Source: Aphodosoma sp045631465
Lineage (GTDB): Bacteria > Bacteroidota > Bacteroidia > Bacteroidales > Paludibacteraceae
Length of the DNA stretch: 64,000 nucleotides
Reading direction: 5' to 3'
Assembly (NCBI GenBank): GCA_045631465.1
Contig: JAZQUV010000044.1
Span: 65,569 to 129,568, forward strand
The translations under genes were made by a program, and so were the position numbers. The notes under the pieces are model-generated. The model saw only the letters and a program-made list of their open reading frames with translations, was not told the DNA's origin and searched no databases. Of the stretch, positions 63,708-64,000 are shown one piece after another. Within the stretch, counting starts at the first letter, position 1. The number at the start of each line of letters is the position of its first letter.

Positions 63708-63744
63708 GGATAATTGACCAAAAACTAGATTAATTATCCTTTTT
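63708..63744 (+). terminator. Terminator or attenuator after the second leader ORF
   Basis: Arms GGATAATT (63708-63715) and AATTATCC (63732-63739) followed by TTTTT. With the upstream short ORF, this resembles an attenuation arrangement. Confidence 0.6.
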
Positions 63745-63864
63745 GTATAAAAAGTTAGAAAATGCGTATGACTTTGTAACCTTTACAAATTGTTTCAGTC
63801 TTGATTGATGTAAGATAATAGAATTAACTAATGGTCTATATGCAAATTTATTAATTTTGAAGGT

Positions 63865-63999
63865 TCAAGACAACTTTAGCGGAAAAATTCTAAAGTTGTA
63901 AATTAGTAATTTATAAATATCTTTTTCTTTATTATTATATCTAAATTCACACTCTTTTAAGTGCAAATAAAACGTTGATTTATTAATACCTCTAAACTT
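63865..63999 (-). mobile_element. IS1595-family transposase, C-terminal end (5' part outside window)
   Basis: The last 44 residues (RGINKSTFYLHLKECEFRYN, then DIYKLL) of a minus-strand transposase that enters from the right edge. LHLKECEFRYN is the C-terminal signature of IS1595/IS1016-type DDE transposases. It stands just beyond the second leader block, so it may have broken a second copy of the island or moved with it. Whether the element is intact cannot be seen. Confidence 0.8.
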
Positions 64000-64000
64000 A

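Larger units (their letters stand above)
63459..63864. other. Spacer beyond the island with a second leader block
   Basis: Contains a promoter, a short leader ORF and a terminator homologous in part to 49865-50080, then about 120 nt with nothing recognised, up to the transposase stop codon. Confidence 0.6.

Overview
The window comes from a bacterium of the order Bacteroidales (phylum Bacteroidota). It carries a SusC/SusD outer-membrane pair, lipoproteins with PKD-like folds, type IX secretion (T9SS) C-terminal tails on two surface proteins, a glycine-lipid (gls) locus, and promoters of the TTTG / 19-20 nt / TAnnTTTG form typical of the phylum. No rRNA, tRNA or CRISPR array was seen. Nearly all genes up to 45 kb lie on the minus strand; those from 45.9 kb on lie on the plus strand.

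Region 1 (1-15.5 kb): a polysaccharide-utilisation-like operon (SusC, SusD, two lipoproteins, a GHL10 glycosyl hydrolase and a partial secreted protein), next to murQ, a BadF-type amino-sugar kinase, and a divergent gene encoding a degenerate NagB domain fused to a PIG-L deacetylase. Together they suggest uptake and breakdown of amino-sugar glycans, possibly peptidoglycan-derived.

Region 2 (15.6-44.7 kb): housekeeping genes. A codirectional run holds a glutamine-amidotransferase/dipeptidase fusion, a SPOR protein, folE, rpoN, a PAP2-like membrane protein, a PBP4-type peptidase, birA, uvrB and a polyprenyl synthase. Further along come an ABC-2 permease, a leucine-rich-repeat surface protein, cls, ribD (with a partial duplication and gene debris), the gls cluster with a second GNAT paralog, sufC-sufD-permease-sufS without sufB, a membrane protein and the M3 peptidase dcp.

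Region 3 (44.7-49.7 kb): mnmA, xseA and xseB among unusually repeat-rich spacers. These hold a 330-bp duplication, inverted-repeat hairpins, and two copies of a ~180-bp structured element whose terminal stems differ in sequence but still pair. Short-period micro-repeats found in spacers also sit in frame inside mnmA, xseA, ribD and a membrane-protein gene.

Region 4 (49.9-63.5 kb): a visibly more AT-rich island of fifteen tightly packed plus-strand genes: sigma factor, probable anti-sigma factor, two TerY-like vWA proteins, a PP2C-type phosphatase with coiled coil and membrane anchor, two atypical protein kinases, a HEPN-like protein, a transglutaminase-like protein, two zinc-ribbon/Ig-like proteins, a small membrane protein, a DUF4407 protein, a 54-residue basic protein and a B-box-like membrane protein. 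The core resembles the predicted TerY-P triad (vWA + kinase + PP2C), here with two vWA and two kinase genes plus many accessory parts. A homologous promoter/leader block lies at both ends, and an IS1595-family transposase end closes the window. This island is the best candidate for an undescribed system; no function has been demonstrated from the sequence.
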